From: Prosapia bicincta
Taxonomy: Eukaryota > Arthropoda > Insecta > Hemiptera > Cercopidae
Direction: 5' to 3'
Assembly: GCA_036971475.1 (NCBI GenBank)
Contig: JBAIZL010000005.1
Span: 171,263,886 to 171,327,885 of the forward strand
DNA length: 64,000 nucleotides
Part shown: one piece after another, positions 24,501 to 36,249 of the stretch
Layout: every line of letters begins with the position of its first letter
Position numbering within the stretch: position 1 is the stretch's first letter
Translations under genes and position numbers: made by a program
The notes under the pieces: generated by a model
What the model saw: only the letters and a program-made list of their open reading frames with translations
What the model was told of the DNA's origin: nothing
Database searches by the model: none

Positions 24501-27500
24501 GTATACAGTTTTGAGTGTATTGGTAAATGGTTGTTGTTTTTGTTTTTTTAACTCTATTCGTCTTCAAGGATTTAAAAATACTTTCTACTTCTTTTGGATG
24601 AATTTTTTAGTAGAATTTATGAAAACGAAATAAAATGAAGGTAATGCATTCTTTATCAAGTATTACTCATTTTAAAGGATCGATGCCTGTGATAGTGAAA
24701 ACAGATTATTAAATAGGACTACAAGTGATAATGTTAATGCAATTGATAGTTTTCGTATCGTCACTTGCTTCGCATTGACCTTGATTAAAATCCTGGACGT
24801 AGAAATAACTATGTGCAACAGCAGTATAAGGAAAACGTACTTAAGTTGCCCTTTAATGGCCACCATTAAAACAGCGTTCTTCGTGAAGAGTCATTCATTC
24901 CCTTCTTATCTAGGGTACTACCTATATACTAACCCTTTCCTTAGGTTGGATGTTTCCAACCCTTTATAGAGGATATCTCAGGGCTAGAGGACATGTGAGG
25001 CCGGGTGCCAGTAGTACCAACAGAATTCATACTCTTACGTTCTGCTACTTTTCCACGTCTCTCCCACAATCTGTTTAACATCTCTTCTGGGCCTCACTCA
25101 CGTCCTTCCCAAGGCCCTCTTATGTTCCTTCCAGATAGTACAACCCTTTCTTCACTAAAGATGATCTTATTTTATACGAGTAATGGTGATGGTTCAATAG
25201 GACAGCTGTCGCCTGTTATTGGGTCTCCCGATATATTTGGGCATTATCAAGTATTTTTCGCCTCTTAAAAAAAACTGTATTTGGTTTTATCTAGTCGAAA
25301 TTTTTATTTAGGCCAAGTTTAAGTAAACATGTTTTTAATAATTAAGTGAATCATTTTCAAAGTTACCAGTTTAATAATAAGTCGGGAATATTTATCAGAA
25401 TTTATACTTCTTTGGTTTTTCGGTCTTTAAAGACGTGTTCGGTTCCTCTTTGCACATAATCCTTGCAGTGACTATTTTTTTTTCTTTTTCGTAATACGAG
25501 CGCTTGTATCTCTACATGACACTTTCTTCTTGGCAAAAATAATTTTAGAAATATTTTCAATCGCATTTTATACACTGTCTAGTTAGAAAGTAAACATGTA
25601 TAAATACGAGTATAATAAAAATTTTAAAGAGATAATAAATGGAATAATATTTTATGTATTTGAGGCGAGACCTATAAAAATGGTTGAAAAAGAAAAGACG
25701 AAATAAGAATATACATTAGACAAATATTGGGGAAAATAAGAGAGGAAAGGTTAACAAGGGAAATGAACATTTGTTCAGTCATTCAAGAATAGTATTTAAT
25801 TTGTTTGGTCATAATGTGGAAGGAAACGAAATAATATAAGTTCGGAATATGAGCACGATTTGCTAAAAATACAAAAAAAAGTTTTTTGAAAAATCAAAAT
25901 ATAAAACGAGGGTTAGAAGACAACGAATTTGAACAATAAGTCAATTTAACAAACTTAAGTGATAGTTTGGAATCATAACACAAACCAAAACAAACTTTGT
26001 TTTAGAATTTACGATAAAATACAAACAAACCTCTGCTTTTACGAAACGAAGTTTCCGGCACCTAGGGGTCAAGTGACAGTGAGTTGCTTGTTCTTCCCAA
26101 CTTACACGTTCACAAACACCCCGTATTTAAGTTCTGCAAAACAACATATGAAACTTCCTACCTGCAACCTGACACTCGGCGTTCAGATTTGAACAGGTAA
26201 CAATGAGGCGTGTGTCGTGAGTACGCCGGAACCAGGTGCTTTTCCGGAAGTGGATTCCCCTACAGACAAGGAAGTGTGCAGCACCAGGTGCTACAAGCGC
26301 GTGGCCGAAGTGTGGCTCTAAAGCCTGCCATTTGTACTGATGTTATGGAACTTTGAAAGTATTTAAAATTCTAAAAAGATTAAAACACAAAGTTCAAATG
26401 TTAACCTTCATTTCATGTTGTTCATGATTGTTTGCTGAAGTTGAAATTCCTACGGAGTTACTGCTCTAAACGACTAGCTGTTAAACCTAATCTAACCTAT
26501 AGGGCCTTCAAAATGTGTGTTTTTGAAAACATTTTATGGTACTAAGTTTGCAATACTAAAGTTTAAATGCTTGAAGCAGAAGGTAATCTGTTAAAGGAAT
26601 TTATTTACCTCGTCTAAATATTTCCAACAGCTATATTGTGTTCAGAGATGCGTGTACCAAGTTGGTTGGCTGTTTACAATACATACATTTGGAAAATAAA
26701 GAGACCTGTCGGTAAACAAAGGGCATTGAACCTTAGTCCCGTTTGCTTTATATTACTAGTGACCTTCATTATAAGATAAACGAAGATAACTCTGAAGGAT
26801 TCAATAAAAATAATCACAGTTTTTACTTTTCGTGTCATAAAACAGCGTTTCAACTATAAAGCCACTTTCAAAATTAGTTACTTTTTTCATTTTTGGGTTC
26901 ATTTTTCTTAAATATTTTTTATTTAAATATGTTTATGTTATGCTTGAGTTAAACAATGTTATGTTACGTAAGAAACGCAAATATCTTATGGTAAGATTGT
27001 TCTTCAATTTGATCATGAATTTTTACCCTTACGTCTTTTTCGGTATGCTCGCACGCTCGTATGGTTCAAAATGAAGTGAATGAGCTCTTCTTTCAAAAAC
27101 AAATAAGAACTTAAAACGTAAAACTGAAAGACAAGTTTTCCTGATATTAGTTAAAAAATTTTGCAGTAGAATGTCATTTTGTTATGTTTAGCTATATTTT
27201 TTTTCAAACACAGCAAGCTCGTACAGGTTTAACTACTTTTCTGTTAGATAAAATGTGATACATTCGACAAAAATAAAGTCGCTGTGTACCTCTGAATTAA
27301 AAGTCTTTTGACTGCTTTTCTTAAACTCTTACCAAACGCCAATAGTGTTGCCATCGGGCTAAAAATTCATTCTGATTCAATGTCGGACGTTTTTAGTCTT
27401 ATAGCTTTAAGATTTTTACCCATGTAAATACATTGTGTTATAACAAATTTTAGTAAATGATAAAGCATATTAAACTGAAGAAAACTATCCAACAAAAACA

Positions 27501-27800
27501 AATTATCAAGAGACAGATAATCCTGTGTTAACGAAATAAATGTAGCCTATTACATATCGAAGCAATAGTCTTTTTAACTAGATAAAGCTAAATGAAAACG
27601 TTGCCACTAAAAAGTATCAAACATATTTTTTAAATGTATGAAGATTAAAATCTATTGCAGGTTGCAATTTATAAAATTATTTCAACATTTTCAATAAATG
27701 ATTGACTACTTTAATAATTCCCCTTTTATCTTTTTTTCAGATGATTTTGAAAAATGAGGTATCATTCTGCTTAAAATGAAACTCTTTACATGTTAAATAC
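21600..27800. other. Long gene-poor stretch, nothing recognised
   Basis: Six kilobases of AT-rich sequence with only short frames. A hairpin AAGCGGT-CAA-ACCGCTT lies near 22012. A strong hairpin (CAGCTGGTG against CACCAGCTG) lies at about 23678-23708. None of the frames (for example 24775-24969, 25005-25268, 25959-26192) shows a known family. Confidence 0.4.
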
Positions 27801-27802
27801 TA

Positions 27803-27825
27803 CACACACACACGCACACACACAC

Positions 27826-27887
<62 letters not shown>

Positions 27888-27896
27888 GAGAGAAAG

Positions 27897-27958
<62 letters not shown>
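27803..27958. repeat. (CA)n and paired (TA)n arrays
   Basis: A short CA tract leads into about 60 bp of TA, a 14-bp spacer near 27885-27898, then about 60 bp of TA. The Tyr-Ile frames across it are artefacts. Confidence 0.95.
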
Positions 27959-27960
<2 letters not shown>

Positions 27961-27999
27961 CAATATGTATTCATGTGATGAAGTAAACAATTGCTTAAT

Positions 28000-28040
28000 A
28001 TTCCTTATGATGTTGGTACTGTTAGCCAACGAAAAGCTTT
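28000..28040 (+). ncRNA. Hammerhead ribozyme relic with a mutated core
   Basis: Same family as the motifs at 28.2 and 30.6 kb, but the core reads CTTATGA rather than CTGATGA. Stem II (GTTGGT with GCCAAC), GAAA and the AAGCTT palindrome are intact. Loss of the invariant G5 should abolish cleavage. Confidence 0.65.
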
Positions 28041-28088
28041 GAATTGTAAATTCAATTATAATTCTTGTATTTGTATTTTGACTTAGTT

Positions 28089-28092
<4 letters not shown>

Positions 28093-28142
<50 letters not shown>
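28093..28142. repeat. (TA)n microsatellite
   Basis: About 50 bp of pure TA between the plus-strand and minus-strand hammerhead motifs. Confidence 0.95.
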
Positions 28143-28145
<3 letters not shown>

Positions 28146-28187
28146 AAACAACATAGGTTATTCAAATACAAGAATATTTATTAATTT

Positions 28188-28236
28188 ATATCCAAAGCTT
28201 TTCGTTGGTAAACAGTACCAACATCATCAGGAATGA
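28188..28236 (-). ncRNA. Hammerhead ribozyme, PLE type (AAGCUU stem III)
   Basis: The minus strand reads ATTC-CTGATGA-T-GTTGGTA-CTGTT-TACCAAC-GAAAAGCTTT-GGAT. Stem II is a perfect 7-bp helix with a 5-nt loop. Stem III is the self-complementary AAGCUU. The cleavage-site base is U (28194), and stem I is AUUC with GGAU. All invariant core bases are present. Because stem III has no loop, the active fold would need two copies. Confidence 0.75.
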
Positions 28237-28362
28237 AAATTACAATAATGTAAGCTATAGGCCTAAAACATATGTTTTGATATTTATATTCTGTTATATT
28301 TTGGATAAATATTCTTGTGTTTGAATAACCTATGTTGTTTTAAATTATTAAACAAGAAAACT

Positions 28363-28366
<4 letters not shown>

Positions 28367-28410
<44 letters not shown>
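28367..28410. repeat. (TA)n microsatellite
   Basis: About 44 bp of pure TA at the far end of the hammerhead-containing segment. Confidence 0.95.
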
Positions 28411-28412
<2 letters not shown>

Positions 28413-29880
28413 GTTATAAAACCTATAGTTACAGAGATATTAAAGATTTAAAAACTATAATTGCTGCCATTTAAAAAATAATAATATTTGTATCGAAAAA
28501 AAGAGTTGGTTTTATTTGATTGAAGAATGGTTGATATCAATTTACCCGTTCTCGTGATCACATTTATTGAAAAATACCACATGACGAAAAAAAGGGTATT
28601 TGGTTTTACGATCTCTGAAAAGTTTTTCTCAGTTTGATATGTTGATCATTTCTCGAACTTTTCGCTCAAGTGTTTTCAAATGTATCCGGCATAATAATAT
28701 ATTTGTCTAAAATTTACAAATAATGTCAGTTTCATAAAGCCAAATACAACATTCAGTTACGCCCCTTTCTTAAACTCTGCTCTGAGCGTGAATAGTAAAA
28801 AAACTACGTTTCAAGAAAGATAACTAGAAAAAAAAGAAACAATTTCGAGTAGGTTGTTTGAAAAGGAGAAATTTTGTGGTCAAACAAGTTTTGTTGGTGT
28901 TGGTTCATAGGAAACTAAAATTAAGTAATTCTTAATAAAAACTCTTTAAAAATTCGAACTGAATTTTTTTTTAAAGTTTTGACGAACTTATATATAGTTA
29001 AAAGCCAATATATAGAAATATTGGCGGCACGTTTTTATAGTTTGGCCTACAACAAAATTTTATTATACAAATGTTTGAAATAAATGTTATTCCAAATGCT
29101 AATTATTGCAATGCTTATTACTGTATTAAAAATCAATCAAAAACTTCAGTTCAAGTGGTGCAAGTATCACTAGTGGTGAACAAAGGGAAAATTTTTTGAA
29201 AAGGCGTTACTTCTAAATTCTGTTCAACAATGAATAATAAAAACCTGTTAGAAGGATGTAATCACTATGCAGAACATAGGCACAGGGTTTTTGCCAAATC
29301 CAGGAGCCGCGTTGGTATGCAAGCCCAATCATTCTAGTAGGCAGCTGTCTATTAATAGTGTACAACCGACAAACCCGGACCCGTATCTGGTCCATTAGGT
29401 TTAATCAAGGAAACAAGAAAAACCACTAAGCGGCGATCACGGCTTTGTGGGATATGACTGGACAGGAAATCCGGTTCGAGAAACGCAACACATTTAAAAA
29501 CAGACAAGTTAATGATCCCTTTTTTATTTTAAATAACTATGACGTTTTGTTATAAAATGGTAAAAGGGGCAATAATTACTAAAAAGCAATGTTTTTATTT
29601 ATACTGTGCAATGGTCTAAGGCTACAACAAAATTACTGAATAAAAACATCGTAATAGTAGAGTTATTAGTGTCAAAACTAACGAATAAATAAGTACAGAT
29701 GAAATTTAATTTTTCAAGTTAATCTCACTTATATGAAGATGATTGCTTTATCATTGAATAGCGCATAAAAAATTATTGATTGTGAGTAGATGCTCGTTAT
29801 TATTTAACAGTTACTCAAAGCTAAGCTCAAATTTTGGTACCAAAGAAATTAAACAAATAACACCAATTCGCAATCTATAA
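28411..29880. other. Intergenic, nothing recognised
   Basis: AT-rich; no supported gene. Confidence 0.4.
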
Positions 29881-29889
29881 TTTATTTTT

Positions 29890-29930
29890 TAACGCGTTTC
29901 AAAAACAAAGGAATCATCACCAGTGAGTAA
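29890..29930 (-). ncRNA. Hammerhead-like relic next to a (TA)n array
   Basis: The minus strand reads CTGGTGATGATTCC and later GAAACGCGTTA. The core has CUGGUGA in place of CUGAUGA and stem II is lost, but GAAA and the ACGCGU palindrome are intact. Confidence 0.35.
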
Positions 29931-29934
29931 CTAC

Positions 29935-29938
<4 letters not shown>

Positions 29939-29996
<58 letters not shown>
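29939..29996. repeat. (TA)n microsatellite
   Basis: About 56 bp of pure TA. Confidence 0.95.
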
Positions 29997-29999
<3 letters not shown>

Positions 30000-30414
30000 T
30001 TTAGTTTTCTATAGTTTTACTTACTAATGTGATGATGATGACCCTTCCCAGAACCTATGCTCAAATTGTTGGTACCAAATATTTATACTTGAGTAGGCCT
30101 ACGTGTATAGCACTGCTAACATACAGATATCCGTACACACTGATCGTTTTGTAAATATACTATTAGTAGTTTTCCACAATAATCCAATAAATATTACAGA
30201 AAATTTATTACAAAATTAAAAATCCAACGTGAAATTTTTACTCCCTGAAACACTGGCAAGAAGTTACAGATCTGTTTCCACATAGATCTGATTTTATATT
30301 ATTCACTATTTATAGGTGATTTTTCTAACAGAATTAACAGTGTTGGTTATAACCGAACGCAAAACATTTGTCAAATTACTTTTATTTAATTCTGTAATAA
30401 TTAGCTAATATCGA

Positions 30415-30415
<1 letters not shown>

Positions 30416-30482
<67 letters not shown>
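30416..30482. repeat. (TA)n microsatellite
   Basis: About 64 bp of TA, abutting the left end of the inverted repeat at 30484-30687. Confidence 0.95.
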
Positions 30483-30486
<4 letters not shown>

Positions 30487-30529
30487 AACAAAAGTCAAAA
30501 TACAAATACAAGAATTATATTTGAATTTA

Positions 30530-30578
30530 CAATTCAAAGCTTTTCGTTGGCTAACAGTACCAACATCATCAGGAATAT
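30530..30578 (-). ncRNA. Hammerhead ribozyme, PLE type (AAGCUU), left arm
   Basis: The minus strand reads TATTC-CTGATGA-T-GTTGGT-ACTGTTA-GCCAAC-GAAAAGCTTT-GAAT. Stem II is 6 bp including a terminal U-G pair. Stem III is the palindrome AAGCUU, and the cleavage-site base is U at 30536. Stem I is AUUC with GAAU. All invariant bases are present. Confidence 0.75.
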
Positions 30579-30589
30579 TAAACATGTTT

Positions 30590-30640
30590 AATATTCCTGA
30601 TGATGTTGGTACTGTTAGCCAACGAAAAGCTTTGAATTGT
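30590..30640 (+). ncRNA. Hammerhead ribozyme, PLE type (AAGCUU), right arm
   Basis: Mirror copy of the left-arm motif. CTGATGA is at 30597-30603 and GAAA starts at 30624. The cleavage-site U is 30633. Sequence of the core and stems is identical to the left arm. Confidence 0.75.
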
Positions 30641-30713
30641 AAATTCAAATATAATTCTTGTATTTGTATTTTGACTTTTGTTCTTTATTAATACACAAGA
30701 AAACATATTGCGA

Positions 30714-30714
<1 letters not shown>

Positions 30715-30761
<47 letters not shown>

Positions 30762-30770
30762 TATATGTAT
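30715..30770. repeat. (TA)n microsatellite
   Basis: TA array with a few TG/CA interruptions, between the inverted repeat and the pogo-like element. Confidence 0.93.
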
Positions 30771-30775
30771 GTATA

Positions 30776-31655
30776 CAGTAAACTCCCGATTATCCGTGGA
30801 ATAGGGTGGCCCGGCAACGCCGAATAACGAATTCCCCGGATAATCCGCTATGAACAAAGAATACGCAAAACGATCGATAATCGATTATTATACCATAAGT
30901 TACACAAATAATGACCCCGGTTAATGCAATTCACCAATAATCTTCAGAGGACAAAATAAATACAGAAAATATTTTAAAATGTCGATGTATTTGACGGATT
31001 ATAATATGTATATTTATATGTCTAACTATTTACAAAACGTACATAAGTATATGTCAAAAGTAAGTATGTATGTATATATGTAATTTCCTCTACACATAAT
31101 ACTTTCACTTTTTAACAAAAAAATCTGTCACTTTCGTCTGTTTTTTTTTTTTTGTGAGCATTGATTTAGCTTTAATGGGCGATCTAAGTTTCTTGACAAC
31201 CATTTTGTCGCACAGTGTCTACTTATGTCACAAAGCCATAAAGATCGATAATGTATATGACAGGCATGGATAATGCATATGTCACGTCCTAGACTATTTA
31301 TAGCCGAGATTAGCTGACATTTGTTTACATCTTATGATACACATTAGGTTTTCGGGCGTCCAAGCACTTTGTCATTGTCTCTTATATACAGTAGTCCGGT
31401 CGCCCCTTTTATTTCCCTGGCCCGCGTCGGGATGCTTCCCTTTCAGTGTGAAAATTAGTACGTACATATTTACATATCTATTCCCTTCATCTTAACTTCT
31501 ATTAAGCCTTATATGTATTTACGTCGTAATTCACCGTTTCGAAATTTAAACACATGAATCTGATTGGAATAAAAATTGGTTACATTTGTAAAACAATGGC
31601 AGACCCCGGATAATCCGCAAACCGGTTAATCCGCCCACGGATAATCGGGAGTTTA

Positions 31656-31658
<3 letters not shown>
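30776..31658. mobile_element. pogo/Tigger-like MITE with TA target site
   Basis: Both ends are perfect 24-bp inverted repeats beginning CAGTAAACTCCCGATTATCC, flanked by TA on each side (30774-30775 and 31659-31660). Subterminal CCCCGGATAATCCGC repeats are present inside both ends. At 883 bp, with no frame resembling a transposase, it is non-autonomous. The intact ends suggest relatively recent activity. It inserted into a (TA)n array, fitting the TA target. Confidence 0.9.

Positions 31659-31706
<48 letters not shown>
31659..31706. repeat. (TA)n microsatellite
   Basis: About 48 bp of TA directly abutting the pogo-like element. Confidence 0.95.
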
Positions 31707-31708
<2 letters not shown>

Positions 31709-32083
31709 CGTATATTGATTTCTATGTAATAAAAATAAACAGGATGGATCTGTATGTGTAGGGCTAAGTTCTTAACAATACTGTATACCTAAGTAATGAA
31801 AATTGGATGGAACAAATTTAAAAAAATACATAATCTATAAGTATAAAATTAGCCTATATTTATTTATTGGAAAAGTAGCAGCAACGAATCTGTAGTTTAA
31901 ACTAATTATGACTTACAAAACTTTCTACAAACACTCCAATAATTATTTTTCTTCACAATTAAAAATGGCTAAAATGTCGTTTCATTCAAATAATCATTGC
32001 CAAGTCATTTTTAAAAAACTACTCCATTTTTACTTTAGGCTGTAGAAAATGAATTTTTATAAATGTTAGAAAATATTTAAGTT

Positions 32084-32480
32084 ATGCATTGTAACTCTTG
32101 TAACAAAAGCAGGATTTGCAAAGTAGTTGTTAGACCAATAATGACATATGGTAAGGAGACACGACCTGACACAGCAAAGATAAAGAGAATGCTGGAAACA
32201 ATAGACATGAAAATATTGAGAAGAACTGATGAAAAACACGAGGGGACAGAGCAAGAGGAAAAATGCGATGTGAAAAACATTAATGGACGGTTGGAGAAAA
32301 GAAGACGGGAGCATGGAGACGATTTTATCAGAATAACAGAAGATATGGTAGTAAAAACAGCGAGAGATTGTTTCACCAATAGGAAGATGATCGGTGGGAT
32401 GCCATGAAAACAATGGAATGACAACTTACTCAAAAATAGAAGTCGCATTAATGGAAGTTGCATTGAAAAATATGCGGACT
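32084..32480 (+). pseudogene. Non-LTR retrotransposon reverse transcriptase C-terminal remnant
   Basis: The 107-codon frame contains VVVRPIMTYGKETRPDTAK, ETIDMKILRR and DVKNINGRLEKRRREH. These match the tail of RTE/Jockey-type ORF2 proteins (VRPVLTYGAETW, MKxLRR, a WxxH block). After the stop at 32405 the frame continues with QWNDNLLKNRS, the usual terminal RWNDxL motif. No upstream RT domain is present: a 5'-truncated dead copy. Confidence 0.8.
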
Positions 32481-33770
32481 AATGCCTACGTAAAATATGA
32501 AAAAATAATTTGTTAACTCGAATAGAATAGCTAGTAGGGCCTATTTCTTGATAACATGAAATATCTCGTCTATTCGCCTCTTATGCCACTAAATCTTAAT
32601 TTCACCTCTACAATTCGATTATTTTAAAGTGAAACCCTTGGCTATCACTGTTTTGGTCGATTTATAAACATTTTATATCTCGTAGTTTTGGATCTACGAA
32701 CCTCTGTAAGTAAACATTTTACAGTATTGACCTCTAAAACTCAGTTAGAGTGAACCCCAATAAGCCGAAGGAGTATAGTAGTGCACAATGTAAGTCTACG
32801 CAACGGTTTGCAACCAAAAACGTATAACCAGTAAATTCTTAGAGTTTATATGTACTTTATTTCATATCCACATTTAGAATAACTTTCAGTTAAACTAATG
32901 ACTAGTATAGTCTGGTGCTAAAATTGGTTAGAGTAACACTTTAGTGACCCTCTGTAACTCTAAGTCGGCGATTTTCACCCTCGTCGACTAGACTCGTTAC
33001 ATCCGATAACAGGTTTTAATTTTTATTAATGCTATATAGAAATCATTAATTCTATATAGAAATCTGGTTTTGCCAGACCATGAAATATTATGTTTTTTCC
33101 GTAATCCTTTTAATAATGGATTTTATGTCCTGTAGTAGTAGACTGTATGATTACCTTAAACACAGAAAAATATTATTATTCGGAATTTGAAACTAACTTA
33201 CTAATTACTGTAAAACAATTTAGCAGTCAACGGCCTAGTGAAATTCCCATACGTTTACTCAATCGCCACTAGGTGGCAGCATCTTACAGACTAATATTTT
33301 CCTTAAAGCATTATAGCTTTGAATTATTTAATTTTAAAACAGTTTTACTTAATTATTTTTGCTGTTTTCAGGCAGTCAGTTTGACTACTATTACTTATGA
33401 AGTATGTGAATCATATTGTGAATAATATGTAGAAATAAGGTAGGGAGGTAAAACTGCTAACAGCAAAAATGTAAAACGACTTTGTAAATGACAGGCCAAA
33501 TGAACGGTTCGATTATATTTTAATATTGTTTTACTACCAAAAATGTTTTACAGATAAAATAATGAAAGCCAAAGCTAGAGATAAGAGTTGCCCCCAGTTC
33601 GTAGGGCCTACTACGTTTATACAAAACTTTATTACAAAATGTATGATCTAGATACTTGAATGTTTTAGCGGGGAAAATTCTTTTAAGACATGATGGTACG
33701 AACTTATGAAAGAAACTAAGTGTAAAATTGGCCAAATTTTAATAAAATTTGTAGTTTCCAAACCAATATA
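32481..33770. other. Intergenic, nothing recognised
   Basis: No gene or element supported. Confidence 0.4.
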
Positions 33771-34307
33771 GTTTCACCTCGACTATCCGAGGTAGTATGG
33801 AGCGAGGATACATCGGATAGGATGGACTCTGAAAGAAAGGAGAGGGAAAGATACGGTAAACTGGTGAAATGAATAAAAAAAACCTAGTCAAAGATGTGAA
33901 AAGGGTATCTAGTGTATTATTAAAACTTTCGTATCAAAAAAAAGTAATAATAAAAATACAAAACGAAAAAACTTACAGAACATGACCCTATTAAAACAGT
34001 TTAAAGTGTTTTATGTTTGCCAAACACTTCTTTGCGAGCGTTTCACGCAATCGTCATAGCAACAGATCTATTGAAGGTACATGGAGGCCTTTTCTATGGC
34101 TGCACATTTTTGCTCTTACCTTCCTCTTTACTCTACATATACGGAGGAAGTGCTCTCGGAGCGGTAAAACTAAACACTTATATTTAAGTCGTTGCTCTTA
34201 AAGGAAGCAAAGAGCTAAAACTTATATACCTATTGCATATATTGGTTTTACTGTTTCAGTTAACCAGGAATTCGGTTAGTCAGGGCTCGGATAACCGAGG
34301 TTGTACT
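33771..34307. mobile_element. pogo-like MITE, same family as 20303-21590
   Basis: The left end GTTTCACCTCGACTATCCGA and the complement of the right end GTACAACCTCGGTTATCCGA form imperfect inverted repeats flanked by TATA. Interior blocks GGTAAACTGGTGAAATGAAT and GAGCTAAAACTTATATACC match the split element at 20.3-21.6 kb. About 540 bp and non-coding. Confidence 0.75.
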
Positions 34308-35539
34308 ATAACTTTGAAAAAATTGACGCTATTCATGGAAAATTATGCGTTTAAAAGAATGATATGAGTTTAATTAGTGAATAATTCTAAAGAAGCATTG
34401 ATAAAATATCCAATGATAGTATGTTTGGAATCCTTTCCTTAAACTCTAATAGTTTCATAAAGTTCTATAAAATGGTGTAATTGTTAAAACGCTCTAATAC
34501 ATAGTCTAAGTTTGAAAGCACAAGAACCAATTGCTTTGAAGCTGGGATATTTAGAAGCTCGGAATTAATACACCAAACTATTTTCGAAAAAAAGAGCTTG
34601 CTTTCTCGGTTTTATTTAACATTGCCTTAATACGCTGTGGATCAGACTGTAAACAGAAAACGAGTCGGCAGAAATAATGTAATCAAATGACGACTGTTTC
34701 AACGACGATGATTGGATCATTGGCAATCTGCAGAAAGCGTCCGCATTCCTTCAAACAGCATCCAAAACGCGTCACGTGGCAGTCAACGTTAATACAACAA
34801 CTAAGTGCACGAACCTCATCTAAAGATCCAATAAGATGCAAATTGGAAATCAACAGAAGAGTAATTGAACAAGGTTAGTCAATTTACATATTTAGCAGTG
34901 AGATCTAAAACGATTGCTCAGCATTTACGAGACGTTAACCAATGTTCATTGAGTAGAAATGTAAATGGTATTGTTTTGGGCTGTTGGATTCAAATATTGG
35001 GTCGCCTCGTATTTTTTTCATTGCTTGATTGGTTGCGTTGACCGACTTGTATAACTGAATATTTATTACATGGTTTCTTTTACAGTAAGCGAAGGCATCA
35101 AGTTAGATTACTGATTGTAAGTACTAAAAGTGAAATGGAGAACAACACGTCGGCAAATATGTGATGGAAAAACACAGGGTAATTCGGTCAAAGATTTCGT
35201 TCTTGCTAGGAAAATCTATGTTAAAATCTCGACACGATCTTATATTTAAACTAGGGGGAGAGAGAGAGGGAGGGATGGTAAAAAGAGAGAGTGTAGGGAA
35301 AGAGAGAGAGGGATAATAAGAGGGAAAAGAGAGATCCATTAATCGTAAAAGCATTATTCTAGTGCTTTCATGTATTTCTTACAGATAAGTTAGACTTCAG
35401 CAAGTATGTTATCTGTTTTTGTGAGCCGGCCTTCGGGAGTATAATGTCATTCTATGAGTCTACGTTTGACGAAATGATAGCATACGAGTACTTCCAATAG
35501 TCGACTCGGGAGTATTATTCAAGTAATATTCAAGTAAAT

Positions 35540-35540
<1 letters not shown>
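34308..35540. other. Intergenic, nothing recognised
   Basis: A GA-rich patch lies at 35255-35335. The 63-codon frame at 34687-34878 has no recognised family. Confidence 0.4.

Positions 35541-35544
<4 letters not shown>

Positions 35545-35612
<68 letters not shown>
35545..35612. repeat. (TA)n microsatellite
   Basis: About 66 bp of pure TA, left of the inverted repeat at 35640-35835. Confidence 0.95.
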
Positions 35613-35616
<4 letters not shown>

Positions 35617-35639
35617 CACTGTTTTCTTGTATTCACTCA

Positions 35640-35835
35640 TCACTTACACTTTAATGGACTTAAACAAGAATCTTAATTGGTATATTTGCTGGTCGATTTT
35701 CGAGAATAATTAATTACGTGCTCTCATTTTTTAACTTATTTTGAGCCTCCAAATAAGCTCCAAAATTGGAAAACGTAATTAATAGTTCTCGAAAGTCGTC
35801 TCGCAAATATACCAATTAAGATTCTTTCTAAGTAT
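35640..35835. repeat. Inverted repeat between two (TA)n arrays
   Basis: The left arm (AAGAATCTTAATTGGTATAT, GAGAATAATTAATTACG) pairs with the right arm (CGTAATTAATAGTTCTCGAA, ATATACCAATTAAGATTCTT), with about 50 bp between. Arms are about 60 bp with several mismatches. Confidence 0.8.
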
Positions 35836-35841
35836 GTTAAA

Positions 35842-35844
<3 letters not shown>

Positions 35845-35913
<69 letters not shown>
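35845..35913. repeat. (TA)n microsatellite
   Basis: About 68 bp of pure TA between two inverted repeats. Confidence 0.95.
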
Positions 35914-35918
<5 letters not shown>

Positions 35919-36177
35919 TAATATATTACTATTGTAAGTAATTTTATCCACCATTAAGTGCAATGATTTTACCTTGTGTGATGAGGCACCTTTCGATCAC
36001 TTGACCATTGTCGAATCACTGATATTTTTCTGGTGTAGATATTCGGTCCCCTACATCAGAAAAATATCAGTGATTCGACAATGGTCAAGTGACCGAAAGG
36101 TGCCTCATCACACAAGGTAAAATCATTGCACTTAATTGTGGATAAAATTACTTACAATACTAATATATTAACTTCAT
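35914..36177. repeat. Large inverted repeat, arms about 115 bp
   Basis: The left arm from GAAATTAATATATTACTATTG and the right arm ending AATACTAATATATTAACTTC are about 97 percent complementary by eye. They surround about 30 bp at 36033-36058. No hammerhead core is present (GTGATGAGGCACC has no GAAA partner). Confidence 0.88.
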
Positions 36178-36249
36178 AAAGTCAGTGCAACGGAAAAACA
36201 ATGGATAACGTAAAATATCAAGAATATATATATATATATACATACATGA

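Larger units (their letters stand above)
30484..30687. repeat. Near-perfect 200-bp inverted repeat with two divergent hammerheads
   Basis: Arms of about 100 bp meet at AAACATGTTT (30590 region) with almost no loop. Each arm contains one complete hammerhead core. It is flanked on both sides by (TA)n arrays. This matches a head-to-head pair of PLE terminal-repeat fragments with nothing between. Confidence 0.9.

Noticed and set aside
27793..28029. Tyr-Ile repeat frames, also at 30382-30817, 35736-35963 and 13199-13478
   Set aside because: Translations of (TA)n microsatellites.
32066..32463. Two minus-strand frames of 115 and 128 codons
   Set aside because: Antisense shadows of the non-LTR remnant, whose plus-strand frame has clear family motifs.
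35914..36177. Hammerhead in the large inverted repeat (GTGATGAGG)
   Set aside because: No GAAA partner and the first core base is wrong; it is only a palindrome.
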